DNA from: Avisuccinivibrio sp964424565
Lineage (GTDB): Bacteria; Pseudomonadota; Gammaproteobacteria; Enterobacterales; Succinivibrionaceae
Length of the DNA: 18,256 bases
Direction: 5' to 3'
Assembly: GCA_964424565.1 (NCBI GenBank)
Contig: CAYRIZ010000043.1
Span: 1-18,256 of the forward strand
The stretch's first letter is position 1, and every line of letters starts with the position of its first letter. Below, in pieces: positions 1 to 7,725 of the stretch. Below the pieces are notes generated by a model. That model was given only the letters and a program-made list of their open reading frames with translations. It ran no database searches and was not told the DNA's origin. A program made the translations under genes and the position numbers.

Positions 1-82
1 TGAAGCAACAAAATCTCAAGAAGATGTCAAGTAACATCTCGTGCAATCACCCTGCTGAACAGCTCAGCGTACAGTGCATACA

Positions 83-113
83 TGCTAAAATTACACCTGA
101 TTTGATTTGAGGA
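83..113 (+). promoter_or_regulatory. Putative extended -10 promoter and ribosome binding site of the def operon
   Basis: TGCTAAAAT at 83-91 resembles an extended -10 element (TGn followed by TAAAAT). No good -35 hexamer lies 16-18 bases upstream, which is tolerated with extended -10 elements. TGAGGA at 108-113 is a ribosome binding site about 10 bases before the def ATG. The 1-82 stretch holds no gene that can be recognised; the only visible structure is a 6-bp inverted repeat, AGATGT/ACATCT, at 22-27 and 34-39. The promoter call is inference from consensus only. Confidence 0.35.
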
Positions 114-123
114 TTATTTTGAC

Positions 124-663
124 ATGGCAATTTTAAAAGTAGTGCATTTCCCCGATGATCGCCTGCGGGTCAAATGCCGTCCGGTAGCAGAAACAGAAAT
201 TGACGACAAATTAAGAGCACTGGCTGCTGATATGTTCGACACCATGTACGATGACGAAGGCATAGGCCTGGCAGCCCCGCAGATCGGACTGGATATACGT
301 ATGGTGGTGATAGACATCCCGGAGCAGGACGGCACTCAGGGCAAAAATCAAATTGTGCTGATCAATCCGGTGATCACCCGCGCCGAGGGAGAAGTGGTCT
401 ATTCCGAGGGCTGCCTGTCCGTGCCTGAATACAATGCCGAGGTCACCCGTGCCGAGCGTATACAGGTCCGGGCCCTGGATCTCAACGGTCAGGAGCAGGT
501 CTATGATGCCGACGGTCTGCTGGCCATATGCATGCAGCATGAGATAGATCATCTGGACGGCAGGCTGTTTATAGATTATCTCTCATCCTTAAAGCGCGCC
601 ATGCTCCTGAAAAAGTACAGCAAGCTCAAAAAGGAAGCACAGCGCAATGGAGTGGAGTACTAA
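124..663 (+). CDS. def: Peptide deformylase
   Basis: This is the metallo-hydrolase that removes the N-formyl group from the initiator methionine of nascent proteins at the ribosome. The 179-residue protein has the normal length for a type 1 bacterial deformylase. All three family motifs are intact: GIGLAAPQ (residues 46-53), EGCLS (95-99) with metal ligand Cys97, and HEIDH (139-143) supplying ligands His139 and His143 and the catalytic Glu140. The ATG start has TGAGGA 10 bases upstream and gives the usual short N-terminus before the KxxxFPDxRLR-like segment. It is the first gene of a five-gene plus-strand run and is followed after 3 bases by fmt, its functional opposite, which adds the formyl group. 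Assignment is secure. Confidence 0.97.
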   Translation: MAILKVVHFPDDRLRVKCRPVAETEIDDKLRALAADMFDTMYDDEGIGLAAPQIGLDIRMVVIDIPEQDGTQGKNQIVLINPVITRAEGEVVYSEGCLSVPEYNAEVTRAERIQVRALDLNGQEQVYDADGLLAICMQHEIDHLDGRLFIDYLSSLKRAMLLKKYSKLKKEAQRNGVEY

Positions 664-666
664 GGC

Positions 667-1605
667 TTGAGCAGGATCATTTTTGCCGGAACTCCGGATT
701 TTGCCGCCGTGCACCTGCAGGCACTGCTTGCTGCCGGCATCAGACCGGTGGCTGTATACAGTCAGCCGGACCGGCCGGCCGGCCGCGGCCACAAGCTGCA
801 GCCCTGTGCAGTCAAAAAGCTGGCCCTGGAGCACGGTCTGGAGGTCAGAACGCCGCTTAATTTTAAAGATGAGGCAGATATCAAGGCCTTCCAGGAACTT
901 GACGCCGATCTGGCGGTGGTGGTGGCCTACGGCCTGCTGCTGCCGGAGGCGGTGTTTGCTGCCCCCAGACTGGGCTCCATTAATGTACATGCCTCGCTGC
1001 TGCCGCGCTGGCGGGGAGCGGCTCCCATACAGCGGGCACTGCTGGCCGGAGATAAGGAAACCGGGGTAACTATTATGCAGATAGGCGCCGGTTTGGATAC
1101 AGGTGATATGTACTGCAGTCGTACCCTGCCCATAGCAGATGACGATACGGCAGAGAGTTTGTTCGACAAGCTTGCCGCACTGGGAGCACAGACGCTGCTG
1201 GAGGTGCTGCCTGATATCCTGGCCGGCCGCATTACCCCCACGGCACAGGATGAAAGTCAGGCCGTCTATGCCCGCAAGCTGAGCAAGGCCGAAAGCCCGC
1301 TTGATTTTTCCCGTCCGGCGACAGAATTGGCCCTGCAGGTACGCGGACTTTACCCCTGGCCGGCGGCGGTCCTGGCCCATCAGGGGGTGACCTACAAGGT
1401 GTTTGCCGCCACTGCTCTGCCGGAAAGCTGCGGCGCTCCCGGCACCATAGGGCCTGCCGACAAGCGCGGACTGATCATCTCCTGCGCCCAGGGCAGCCTG
1501 CTCATTTCCCTGCTGCAGGCGCCGGGCAAAAAAGCCTGTGATGCCGCCGCCTTTGTGCGCTCACATCAGGCTCAGTTCCAAAGCGGGATGGTGCTGCAGT
1601 CATGA
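667..1605 (+). CDS. fmt: Methionyl-tRNA formyltransferase
   Basis: It transfers a formyl group from 10-formyltetrahydrofolate to Met-tRNA(fMet) in the cytoplasm, allowing initiation. The protein has 312 residues, typical of the family. The N-terminal Rossmann-type catalytic domain carries the signature SLLPRWRGAAPIQ (110-122) and the formyltransferase triad Asn106, His108 and Asp144 (in NVH and GLDTGD). A C-terminal tRNA-binding domain follows from about residue 205. The start is TTG: only this codon places a ribosome site (GGAG, 654-657) about 9 bases away and keeps the MSRIIFAGTPDFA opening that matches the family. It begins 3 bases after the def stop and overlaps rsmB by 4 bases (ATGA), so translation of the three is probably coupled. 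Assignment is secure. Confidence 0.97.
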   Translation: MSRIIFAGTPDFAAVHLQALLAAGIRPVAVYSQPDRPAGRGHKLQPCAVKKLALEHGLEVRTPLNFKDEADIKAFQELDADLAVVVAYGLLLPEAVFAAPRLGSINVHASLLPRWRGAAPIQRALLAGDKETGVTIMQIGAGLDTGDMYCSRTLPIADDDTAESLFDKLAALGAQTLLEVLPDILAGRITPTAQDESQAVYARKLSKAESPLDFSRPATELALQVRGLYPWPAAVLAHQGVTYKVFAATALPESCGAPGTIGPADKRGLIISCAQGSLLISLLQAPGKKACDAAAFVRSHQAQFQSGMVLQS

Positions 1606-3062
1606 AGGACCACAAAGCTTCAGCCATGAAGGCAAAAAATAAGACTGCCGCAGCTGCCGCCACAAAGACTTCCTCGCCCTCTTCCCAAAGCGGTCTGGGC
1701 CTGGACTGCCGCCTGGCGGCAGTCCGCTGCGTAGCCGGGGTGCTGCAGGGGCATTCCTGCACCGAGCTGATGGGCCGGCACCTCGGAGCCCTTTCTGATC
1801 GGGATAAGGCACTGGCCTCTGAAATCATTTATGGTACCCTGCGGCATCTGGCCCTGCTCGATTACAACTTTACCCTGCTGCAAAGCCGCCCGGGACGGGC
1901 CGATTTACAGGTTAAAGCCGTAGTGCTCACCGCTTTGTATCAGATCGCCCTGATGGATCAGATTCCGGCCTATGCTGCCGTCAATGCTGCCGTCAGCTGC
2001 TGTCTTAAATTGAAACTCAAATCCCAGTCCGGTTTTGTCAATGCCGTGCTGCGCTCCTTTCTGCGGCAGGGCGGGCAGTTGCAGCAGTCAGGCAAACTGA
2101 CCACCGATCTCTCCTGTCCGCAGTGGCTGTACCGGCGCCTGCAGGCCGATTATCCCCAGGCCGGCGTGCTGCAGCAGATCCTGCAGCAGAGCAATCAGCG
2201 CGCTCCTATGTTCCTGCGGGTGGAAACCGCTAAAATCAGCGTCAGGGAATATCTGCAGTCTCTGCAGGCGGCCGGTCTGGCGGTGAAAAGCTCACAGCCC
2301 TCCGGGCTCATTGAGCTGGCCGAGCCCTGTGCCGCCGCCCGCCTGCCGGGCTTTGCCGAGGGACTGGTGTGTGTGCAGGATGCCTCAGCCCAGCTGCCGG
2401 TACAGCTGCTGGAGCTGGATCCGTCCCTGCCGCTGCAGGTGCTGGACTGCTGCTGTGCCCCCGGCGGCAAGAGTGCGCAGATTTTAAATGCCTCCGCCGC
2501 AGTGCAGCTTACCGCCTGTGACAGCGATCCGCAGCGGCTGTATGAGGCGGCCTGCACTCTGGTGCGGCTGGGTCATTTGCAGGCAGACGATCTGCCGGCG
2601 CAGAATAGTCTGCCGGAGGCCGGCCTGTTCTGCCGCAGCCGGCGCCTTAGTCTGCAGGTGGCCGATGCCTCCGGCCTCAATCCTGATACCACCGGCTGGT
2701 TTGACCGCATCCTCATCGATGCCCCCTGTTCAGGCACCGGGGTGATCCGCCGGCATCCGGACATCAAATGGCTGCGCCGGGACAGCGATATAGCCCGCCT
2801 GACACAGCTGCAGCAGCAGATTTTGGAGGCAGCCGTCTCCTGCCTTAAGCCAGGCGGCATTCTGGTCTACAGCACCTGCTCAGTCCTGCAGGCGGAAAAT
2901 GCCGCCCAGATCCAGTCCTTTGCCGCCAGACACCCGGAAATGCAGCCTTATCCTTTTGCCGGGCAGGGGCAGGAAATGTGGTTCCGTCAGATCCTGCCGG
3001 GAGCTGAGGGCGGAGACGGCTTTTTCTATGCCCGCCTGCGCAAAGCAGCAGAGAGGCCTTAA
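1602..3062 (+). CDS. rsmB: 16S rRNA (cytosine-967 C5)-methyltransferase RsmB
   Basis: An S-adenosylmethionine-dependent methyltransferase that acts on 16S rRNA during small-subunit maturation. The 486 residues comprise a NusB-like RNA-binding domain (about 32-160), a linker domain, and a Rossmann methyltransferase domain. The latter shows motif I CAPGGKS (285-291), motif IV DAPCSGTG (373-380, Cys376 assists product release) and motif VI STCS with the nucleophile Cys426. It is longer than the roughly 430 residues of the E. coli protein. The excess includes about 30 N-terminal residues rich in Lys, Ala, Thr and Ser with no family counterpart; an internal ATG at 1626 (Met9) is a possible alternative start. 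GGGATGG at 1585-1591 is a mediocre ribosome site, consistent with coupling to fmt through the ATGA overlap. Confidence 0.95.
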   Translation: MKDHKASAMKAKNKTAAAAATKTSSPSSQSGLGLDCRLAAVRCVAGVLQGHSCTELMGRHLGALSDRDKALASEIIYGTLRHLALLDYNFTLLQSRPGRADLQVKAVVLTALYQIALMDQIPAYAAVNAAVSCCLKLKLKSQSGFVNAVLRSFLRQGGQLQQSGKLTTDLSCPQWLYRRLQADYPQAGVLQQILQQSNQRAPMFLRVETAKISVREYLQSLQAAGLAVKSSQPSGLIELAEPCAAARLPGFAEGLVCVQDASAQLPVQLLELDPSLPLQVLDCCCAPGGKSAQILNASAAVQLTACDSDPQRLYEAACTLVRLGHLQADDLPAQNSLPEAGLFCRSRRLSLQVADASGLNPDTTGWFDRILIDAPCSGTGVIRRHPDIKWLRRDSDIARLTQLQQQILEAAVSCLKPGGILVYSTCSVLQAENAAQIQSFAARHPEMQPYPFAGQGQEMWFRQILPGAEGGDGFFYARLRKAAERP

Positions 3063-4466
3063 GTGAAAATCATCATTGTCGGAGCTACACAGGTAGGCAT
3101 AGAGCTGGCCGAGTACCTGGTGGGCTCCGGCCATGCCGTAACCCTGGTGGACAGTTATCAGTCCGCGCTGGCGCAGGTGGCCGATCATCTGGATCTGCGC
3201 GTGGTGCAGGGAGAGGCCGCCTGGCCTTCGGTGCTGCGCAAGGCCGGAGCGGAAAATACCGAGCTGCTGGTAGCCACCACTCCCAATGATGAGTACAACA
3301 TGGCCGTCTGTTCGGTGGCCGCTTCCCTGTTTGCCGTGCCGCGGCGCATAGCCCGCATCAGATCTCCTGAATACCTGACCGAGGCGGCAGCCTTATTCAA
3401 TGAGCATGCCATTCCCATAGATCACATCATCTCGCCCGAGCACATTACAGCCGGAGCGGTGCTGGATCTGCTGGAGCTGTCCGGCACCACGGCCGTGGGC
3501 TCCTTTGCCGGCAACCGCGTGGTGATCGCCTCCGCCACCTGCCGGCGCGGCGGCCGCATGCTGGGCTTTCCGGTGGAAAATCTGTGTGCAGCCGATCAAA
3601 AATCCCGCATTCTGGCTTTGTACCGCGATCACCAGGTGGTTACGGATTTTAGTAAGGTCCTGCTCTCCGAGGGCGATGAGGTGTTCTTTTGTGCAGAGAG
3701 AAGCAGGGTGATGGCCCTGCTGTCCTCCCTGGTGCCGCTGGGGACGGCAGCCAAAAACATCACCATAGCCGGCGGCTCGCATACTGCCGATGAACTGGCC
3801 GGCAACTTGAGCACGCGTTACCGGGTGAAGCTGATCGAGCCCGATCCGGCCCGCGCCGAGCGTATTTTTCCCCGGCTGATGCAGCACAGTTCACTGGAGC
3901 TGTTCTGCGCCGATCCCTGTGATCCTGATTTTATGATCGAGGAGCATGTGGATCAGAGCGACTGCTTTATAGCCGCCACGCCCAATGATGAAATCAATAT
4001 CATCTCCAGCCAGATGCTCAAGCGCATGAACAATATCAGGACCATAGCCATCATCAGAAAGGGCAGCCTCAGGGATCTCAGTGCCGATGACCGGCAGGGA
4101 GCCGACAGCGTGGTTTCCCCGCGGGAGGCGGTGATTTCGGCTCTGCTGTCGGATATAAGACAGGAGGGTGTGCTCAGGACGCATTTGTTCCGCTCCGGGC
4201 TGTCCGAGGGTATTGAGCTGATGGTGCAGGGCAGCCGCCGCACTTCCCGCGTGGTCGGCCGGCGCATCTCAGACATCAATCTGCCGCCGGGAGTAGCGCT
4301 GGGCATGGTGCTGCGCGACAACAAGCTGCTCTCCTGCAATGAGGATTTGAAATTTGCCGACGGCGACCGGGTGATAGCCTATCTGCACGATCATCAGCAG
4401 ATGCGGCGGCTGGTGGCCCTGTTCAAGCCGCGGGCCTTCTGGATCCCCGGGAGAAGGTCATGGTAG
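3063..4466 (+). CDS. trkA: Trk potassium uptake regulatory subunit TrkA
   Basis: TrkA is the peripheral, nucleotide-binding gating subunit on the cytoplasmic face of the TrkH potassium channel. The 467 residues show the usual two RCK-N/RCK-C repeats: first Rossmann fold at 1-120 with acidic Asp30 at the end of the second strand, second from about 231 with Glu259. Conserved stretches such as RIARIRSP (95-102), IDHIISPE (119-126) and TSRVVGR support the call. Both glycine-rich dinucleotide loops are altered: GATQVG (7-12) in place of GAGQVG and GGSHTA (237-242) in place of GGGNIG of E. coli. The GTG start directly follows the rsmB TAA stop, with GAGAGG at 3051-3056 as ribosome site. The gene overlaps trkH by 7 bases, as expected for partner subunits made together. 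Confidence 0.95.
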   Translation: MKIIIVGATQVGIELAEYLVGSGHAVTLVDSYQSALAQVADHLDLRVVQGEAAWPSVLRKAGAENTELLVATTPNDEYNMAVCSVAASLFAVPRRIARIRSPEYLTEAAALFNEHAIPIDHIISPEHITAGAVLDLLELSGTTAVGSFAGNRVVIASATCRRGGRMLGFPVENLCAADQKSRILALYRDHQVVTDFSKVLLSEGDEVFFCAERSRVMALLSSLVPLGTAAKNITIAGGSHTADELAGNLSTRYRVKLIEPDPARAERIFPRLMQHSSLELFCADPCDPDFMIEEHVDQSDCFIAATPNDEINIISSQMLKRMNNIRTIAIIRKGSLRDLSADDRQGADSVVSPREAVISALLSDIRQEGVLRTHLFRSGLSEGIELMVQGSRRTSRVVGRRISDINLPPGVALGMVLRDNKLLSCNEDLKFADGDRVIAYLHDHQQMRRLVALFKPRAFWIPGRRSW

Positions 4467-5917
4467 TCAATGTCCGCCTGGTGCTGAAACTGCTGGCTCC
4501 GGCCCTGTTCTGGCTGGGGGTGATAGGTTTTATTCCCGGCTTGTTTGCCTTTTTCCATGAAGATCATGCCAATGCCCTGTGCTTTGCGGCCATGAGCATG
4601 TGCGCCTTTGTGGTCAGCAACATCATGCATCTGCTCGGCCGCCGCGCCGCCAAGGTGCTCACCATACGCGATCTGTTTTTGTTTACCGTCAGCCTGTGGC
4701 TGGGCGCGGCCCTGATCACTGCTCTGCCCTTCAGCATGATCCTGCCGGAGCTGCATTACAGCGGGGCGGTGTTTGAGACTGCCTCGGCTCTTTCCACCAC
4801 CGGAGCCACTGCCATCAATGGTCTGGACGGTATATCCCCGGCCCTGCTGCTGTGGCGCTCCATTCTGCAGTTTTTGGGCGGCATAGGTTTCGTGGTCATA
4901 GGAGTGGCCGTGCTGCCCAGTTTCATGATGGGCGGAGTTAATCTCTTTAAGACTGAAAGCTCCTCCTTTGACGGCCTGGCCAAATTAACCCCGCATATCA
5001 AGACCATGGCTCTGGCTCTGCTCAGCTGGTATCTGGGGACGGCGGCAGCCTGCACTGCCTGCTATGTATTCTCCGGGCTGGATTTGTTTCTGGCTGTGAA
5101 CGCCGCCTTGTGCACTGTGGCCACCGGCGGCATGATGCCTCAGGACAGCTCCATGAACGGTCTGCCGCCTTTGGTGCATTACTTTGCCATAGTGTTTATG
5201 TTTCTGGGGTCGCTGCCTTTTTTGGTGCTGCTGACCACAGTCAGCGGCAATCTGCTGTATGTGTTTCGGGATCAGCAGGTACGCGGCTTTTGCAAGATGA
5301 TAGGCTTGATCAGCCTGACGCTGATGCTCTCATTGATGTTCTACAATGATTATGATGTGGAAAGGGCCTTTAGGGTGGCACTGTTCAATGTGGTTTCCAT
5401 TTTGTCCACCACCGGCTTTGCCCTGGAGGATTTCACCACCTGGAATCCCTTTGCCGACTACATCTTTCTGGTTATTCTGGCGGTGGGGGGCTGCTCGGGG
5501 TCAACCTCAGGCGGCATCAAGATCTTCAGGCTGCAGATCTGCTGCGCCATGTTCAGGACGCAGCTGAAAAAGACCATACATCCGCACATAGTGCTCGAGC
5601 CGCATTACAACGGGCAGCAGCTGTCCTCCGGGCTAATCCGCTCCGTGGTGACCTATCTGGCAGCCTACATCATGGTGCTTTTGTGCTCGAGTTGCCTGGC
5701 CACCCTGCTGGGCCTTAATGTGACCGATGCCTTTACCGCCACCATCACCTCGCTGTCCAATGTAGGTCCGGCCATGGGTACGGAGCTGGGGCCGGCGGCA
5801 AACTTTTCCAATATCTCAGGACCACTGCAGCTGCTGTTTGCCCTGGATATGATTGTGGGACGATTGGAGATCCTGCCGGTGCTGGTCTGCACCACCCGCT
5901 ATTTCTGGCATTTTTAG
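4460..5917 (+). CDS. trkH: Trk potassium uptake channel subunit TrkH
   Basis: This is the inner-membrane potassium-conducting subunit that works with TrkA. The 485 residues are almost continuously hydrophobic segments arranged as four membrane-pore-membrane units. The four pore-loop filter sites are recognisable: STTGAT (112-117), ATGG (221-224), STTGF (316-320) and SNVGP (433-437), each with the conserved filter glycine. GGCSGSTSGGIKIFR (343-357) matches the gating-loop region, and the ending GRLEILPVLV...FW is typical of TrkH. The ATG overlaps trkA and has GGGAGAAGG at 4449-4457 as ribosome site. A trkH next to trkA differs from the E. coli arrangement but, from memory, is also found in Vibrio-like gammaproteobacteria. 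No cotransport partner other than TrkA is encoded nearby. Confidence 0.95.
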   Translation: MVVNVRLVLKLLAPALFWLGVIGFIPGLFAFFHEDHANALCFAAMSMCAFVVSNIMHLLGRRAAKVLTIRDLFLFTVSLWLGAALITALPFSMILPELHYSGAVFETASALSTTGATAINGLDGISPALLLWRSILQFLGGIGFVVIGVAVLPSFMMGGVNLFKTESSSFDGLAKLTPHIKTMALALLSWYLGTAAACTACYVFSGLDLFLAVNAALCTVATGGMMPQDSSMNGLPPLVHYFAIVFMFLGSLPFLVLLTTVSGNLLYVFRDQQVRGFCKMIGLISLTLMLSLMFYNDYDVERAFRVALFNVVSILSTTGFALEDFTTWNPFADYIFLVILAVGGCSGSTSGGIKIFRLQICCAMFRTQLKKTIHPHIVLEPHYNGQQLSSGLIRSVVTYLAAYIMVLLCSSCLATLLGLNVTDAFTATITSLSNVGPAMGTELGPAANFSNISGPLQLLFALDMIVGRLEILPVLVCTTRYFWHF

Positions 5918-5937
5918 CCCCCGGCGGTGCCGGGGGC
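5917..5937. terminator. Strong hairpin between convergent trkH and cupin genes
   Basis: GCCCCCGGC (5917-5925) and GCCGGGGGC (5929-5937) form a perfect 9-bp GC stem with a 3-base loop. It begins at the last base of the trkH stop codon and ends 7 bases before the cupin stop. Neither strand has a T-run after the stem, so it is not a canonical intrinsic terminator. It may act as a 3'-end stabiliser or a barrier to read-through for both genes. Confidence 0.45.
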
Positions 5938-5944
5938 GGCAGGA

Positions 5945-6448
5945 TTACTGGCGCTCGGCCACGGGGCCCTGATATTCCTCATCGCTTACCGGCTTGAGCC
6001 ACACCGGAGTGTTGTTCTCGGGCTGGGGCGTGAAGGCAATATGCGACATCCAGCTGTCAGGGGAAGCGCCGTGCCAGTGCTCGGTATCAGGCGGCACTAC
6101 TATCACATCACCAGGCTTGAGGACATCGATCTGCTGCCCGCGGATCTGATGGCGGCCTTCACCGGCGACCACAAACAGCACCTGACCGGCGGTATGGCTG
6201 TGCCACCAGGTTCTGGCGCAGGGCTCAAAGGTGACATTGGCACCGGCAAAGCTGACCCCGGAGCTGGGAGCTACCAGGTTATTAAGATAGGTGGTACCGC
6301 CGGTAAAGAACTCCAGATAAGGATTGATTACGCCCTGGCCGAAAAAGGTATCAATGGGAGACTGCTTGAATTCAGGCTCAGCGGCCACGGCAGAGGCAGC
6401 AAGCAGGGCAGCCGTTCCCAGGCAGCCTAAGGTCTTGAGAATACGCAT
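5945..6448 (-). CDS. Exported single-domain cupin, similar to metal-dependent cupin hydroxynitrile-lyase/carboxymuconolactone decarboxylase-like proteins
   Basis: A 167-residue protein with an N-terminal signal peptide: basic MRILK, a hydrophobic stretch, and AVAA ending at 23-24. It is therefore predicted to be periplasmic. The cupin core runs from about 65 to 140. Motif 1 WWHSHTAGQ supplies His83, His85 and Gln89, and motif 2 TEHWHGA supplies His124. This His-His-Gln-His set is the one described for the small manganese-dependent cupin hydroxynitrile lyases, and the surrounding FEPxARTWWHxHxxGQ and PxxxEHWHGA patterns fit that group. Cupins are functionally very diverse, so the reaction and substrate are not assignable. 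AAGGAG (6455-6460) lies 6 bases before the ATG. The gene is convergent with trkH and divergent from the HNH gene. Confidence 0.85.
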   Translation of the reverse strand: MRILKTLGCLGTAALLAASAVAAEPEFKQSPIDTFFGQGVINPYLEFFTGGTTYLNNLVAPSSGVSFAGANVTFEPCARTWWHSHTAGQVLFVVAGEGRHQIRGQQIDVLKPGDVIVVPPDTEHWHGASPDSWMSHIAFTPQPENNTPVWLKPVSDEEYQGPVAERQ

Positions 6449-6533
6449 ACGGGACTCCTTTAAGTGACATGTTTGCAGGTTTCCTTCATGCTAAAAGAAG
6501 ATGGCCGCCGGGTAAAATAGCAAATTTTCATGT

Positions 6534-6564
6534 GCAGTCATGCCGGCAGTGCATGACTGCCGGC
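6534..6564. promoter_or_regulatory. Two overlapping, mutually exclusive inverted repeats in the divergent intergenic region
   Basis: GCAGTCATG (6534-6542) pairs perfectly with CATGACTGC (6552-6560). GCCGGCAGT (6542-6550) pairs perfectly with ACTGCCGGC (6556-6564). The second arms overlap, so only one of the two 9-bp hairpins could form at a time. They sit between the divergent cupin and HNH genes and upstream of the TTGACA at 6601. No T-run follows, so a terminator is unlikely; overlapping operator sites for a dimeric regulator are one possibility. The pairing is seen directly; the function is inference. Confidence 0.45.
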
Positions 6565-6600
6565 TGCAAACAGGGGCTTTGTGGCAAATTTCGCAGTTTT

Positions 6601-6650
6601 TTGACAAATCGCTGTTATTATTGAGACATGCATGAATGTTAACTAAGGAG
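6601..6650 (+). promoter_or_regulatory. Putative promoter and ribosome binding site of the HNH gene
   Basis: TTGACA at 6601-6606 is a perfect -35 consensus. The best -10 candidate at 17-base spacing is AGACAT (6624-6629), which is poor, so the promoter may need an activator or may start elsewhere. AAGGAG at 6645-6650 is a strong ribosome site 5 bases before the ATG at 6656. Confidence 0.35.
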
Positions 6651-6655
6651 AAAAC

Positions 6656-7642
6656 ATGCGCCAGTCTGATGAAATCTTAGTGTGCAAGGTGCAGCCGGAG
6701 TGGCACCGCATAGTCAAGGATGAATATATTTCTGCAGGTTCCAGTGCCACCAATTTCTGGTCCTTAAAGCAGAAGGGCAGTACTCCGGATCAGGAGCTGG
6801 TCCATGTCAAGCCCGGTTCACTGGTGCTGCAGGTTTTAAAGCAGAACGGGCAGTATTACATAGTAGGCGGCGGTTATTTCGTCAAATGGGCTCTGCTCAA
6901 ACCGGCCAAGGCCTGGGAATGCTTCGGGGTGCGCAACGGCCGCAGCAGCTTTGCGGAAATGATGCAGGAGATCCGCGACCAGGGCGGCAATGAAAACAGC
7001 GAGCTGATCTCCCATATCCTCCATGGTACCTTTATCTTTTCCAACCGCGATGCCCTGCCGGTGCCTGCTGCCTTCACCCAGGAATTTGACGACAGCGACT
7101 ACCGTTTCTTAATCTCTACCAATCAGCCGCTGGGCCGTTATTTGGATCATATCTTAAGAGAGCGCCGGGACGGACTTTCAGCCGAGGAGTACAGCTCCAA
7201 CTGGAGAGGCATTTACTATATGGCCGCCAAGAAGGTGGATCGTGCCGATATCGACGGCTTCCACGCCGCCGTGATGGCTGCCTACAACTTCAAATGCGCC
7301 ATTACCGGCGATACCGCGCTGCCTTTGCTGGATGTGGCCAATATTCAGCCCTGCTACTCCAGATCTTTCCAGAGCGTGCAGAACGGTGTGCTGATGCGCT
7401 GTGACCTGCACCGGCTGTTCTCCGAGGGCTATATCACCTTAAGTTATGTAGGGGATAAAGCCATAGAGGTGCTGGTGTCTGACAGCCTGGCCTCCATGGG
7501 AGCTAAGAGCTACTTAAAATACAATCACAAGCGCATTACCCTGCCGCAGGACAGAGCAGCCTGGCCCAGACGTGAATATTTGCTCTGGCACAAGAACAAG
7601 TGCTTTGAACACTGGACCTGGGTGGGAGGCACTGTAGCCTGA
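6656..7642 (+). CDS. COG3440-type putative HNH restriction endonuclease with altered HNH motif
   Basis: The 328-residue protein has two parts. Residues about 30-150 match the N-terminal domain of predicted HNH restriction endonucleases (FW...RPG..., then IVGGGYF at 69-75 and AWECFGVRNG at 86-95). Residues about 202-262 match the HNH domain: AYNFKCAITG (209-218), then LDVANIQP, NGVLMRCDLHRLF (243-255) and GYITLS. In this family the segment before P normally reads AAHI; here it is VANI, with Asn229 in place of the first HNH histidine. Asn243 and His252 are kept. The usual RLGQGxFR segment is replaced by VDRADIDGFHA. The family is thought to cut DNA, some members perhaps modified DNA. No methyltransferase is adjacent, so a restriction role is not supported by context; loss or change of nuclease activity is possible. 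Confidence 0.75.
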   Translation: MRQSDEILVCKVQPEWHRIVKDEYISAGSSATNFWSLKQKGSTPDQELVHVKPGSLVLQVLKQNGQYYIVGGGYFVKWALLKPAKAWECFGVRNGRSSFAEMMQEIRDQGGNENSELISHILHGTFIFSNRDALPVPAAFTQEFDDSDYRFLISTNQPLGRYLDHILRERRDGLSAEEYSSNWRGIYYMAAKKVDRADIDGFHAAVMAAYNFKCAITGDTALPLLDVANIQPCYSRSFQSVQNGVLMRCDLHRLFSEGYITLSYVGDKAIEVLVSDSLASMGAKSYLKYNHKRITLPQDRAAWPRREYLLWHKNKCFEHWTWVGGTVA

Positions 7643-7667
7643 TCTGCAGACAGATTTGGGTCACTGC

Positions 7668-7689
7668 CCCGCCTGCTGCCGCGGGCGGG
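7668..7689. other. GC-rich hairpin between the HNH and NAD(P)-binding genes
   Basis: CCCGCC (7668-7673) and GGCGGG (7684-7689) can pair around a 10-base loop, with flanking C/G runs that could add partial pairing. No T-run follows. It occupies most of the 83-base gap and may slow read-through, but is not a convincing terminator. Confidence 0.25.
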
Positions 7690-7725
7690 AGCGGGGAGTT
7701 ACCACTGGGATAAGGATTTTGGATT

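Noticed and set aside
589..1380. Open frame of 263 codons on the minus strand
   Set aside because: It lies entirely opposite fmt and the end of def, both certain genes. The protein is compositionally odd, with no recognisable domain and no ribosome site.
5927..6430. Open frame of 167 codons on the plus strand opposite the cupin gene
   Set aside because: The minus-strand reading has a signal peptide, cupin metal ligands and a ribosome site. The plus-strand reading has none of these and would begin inside the trkH-end hairpin.
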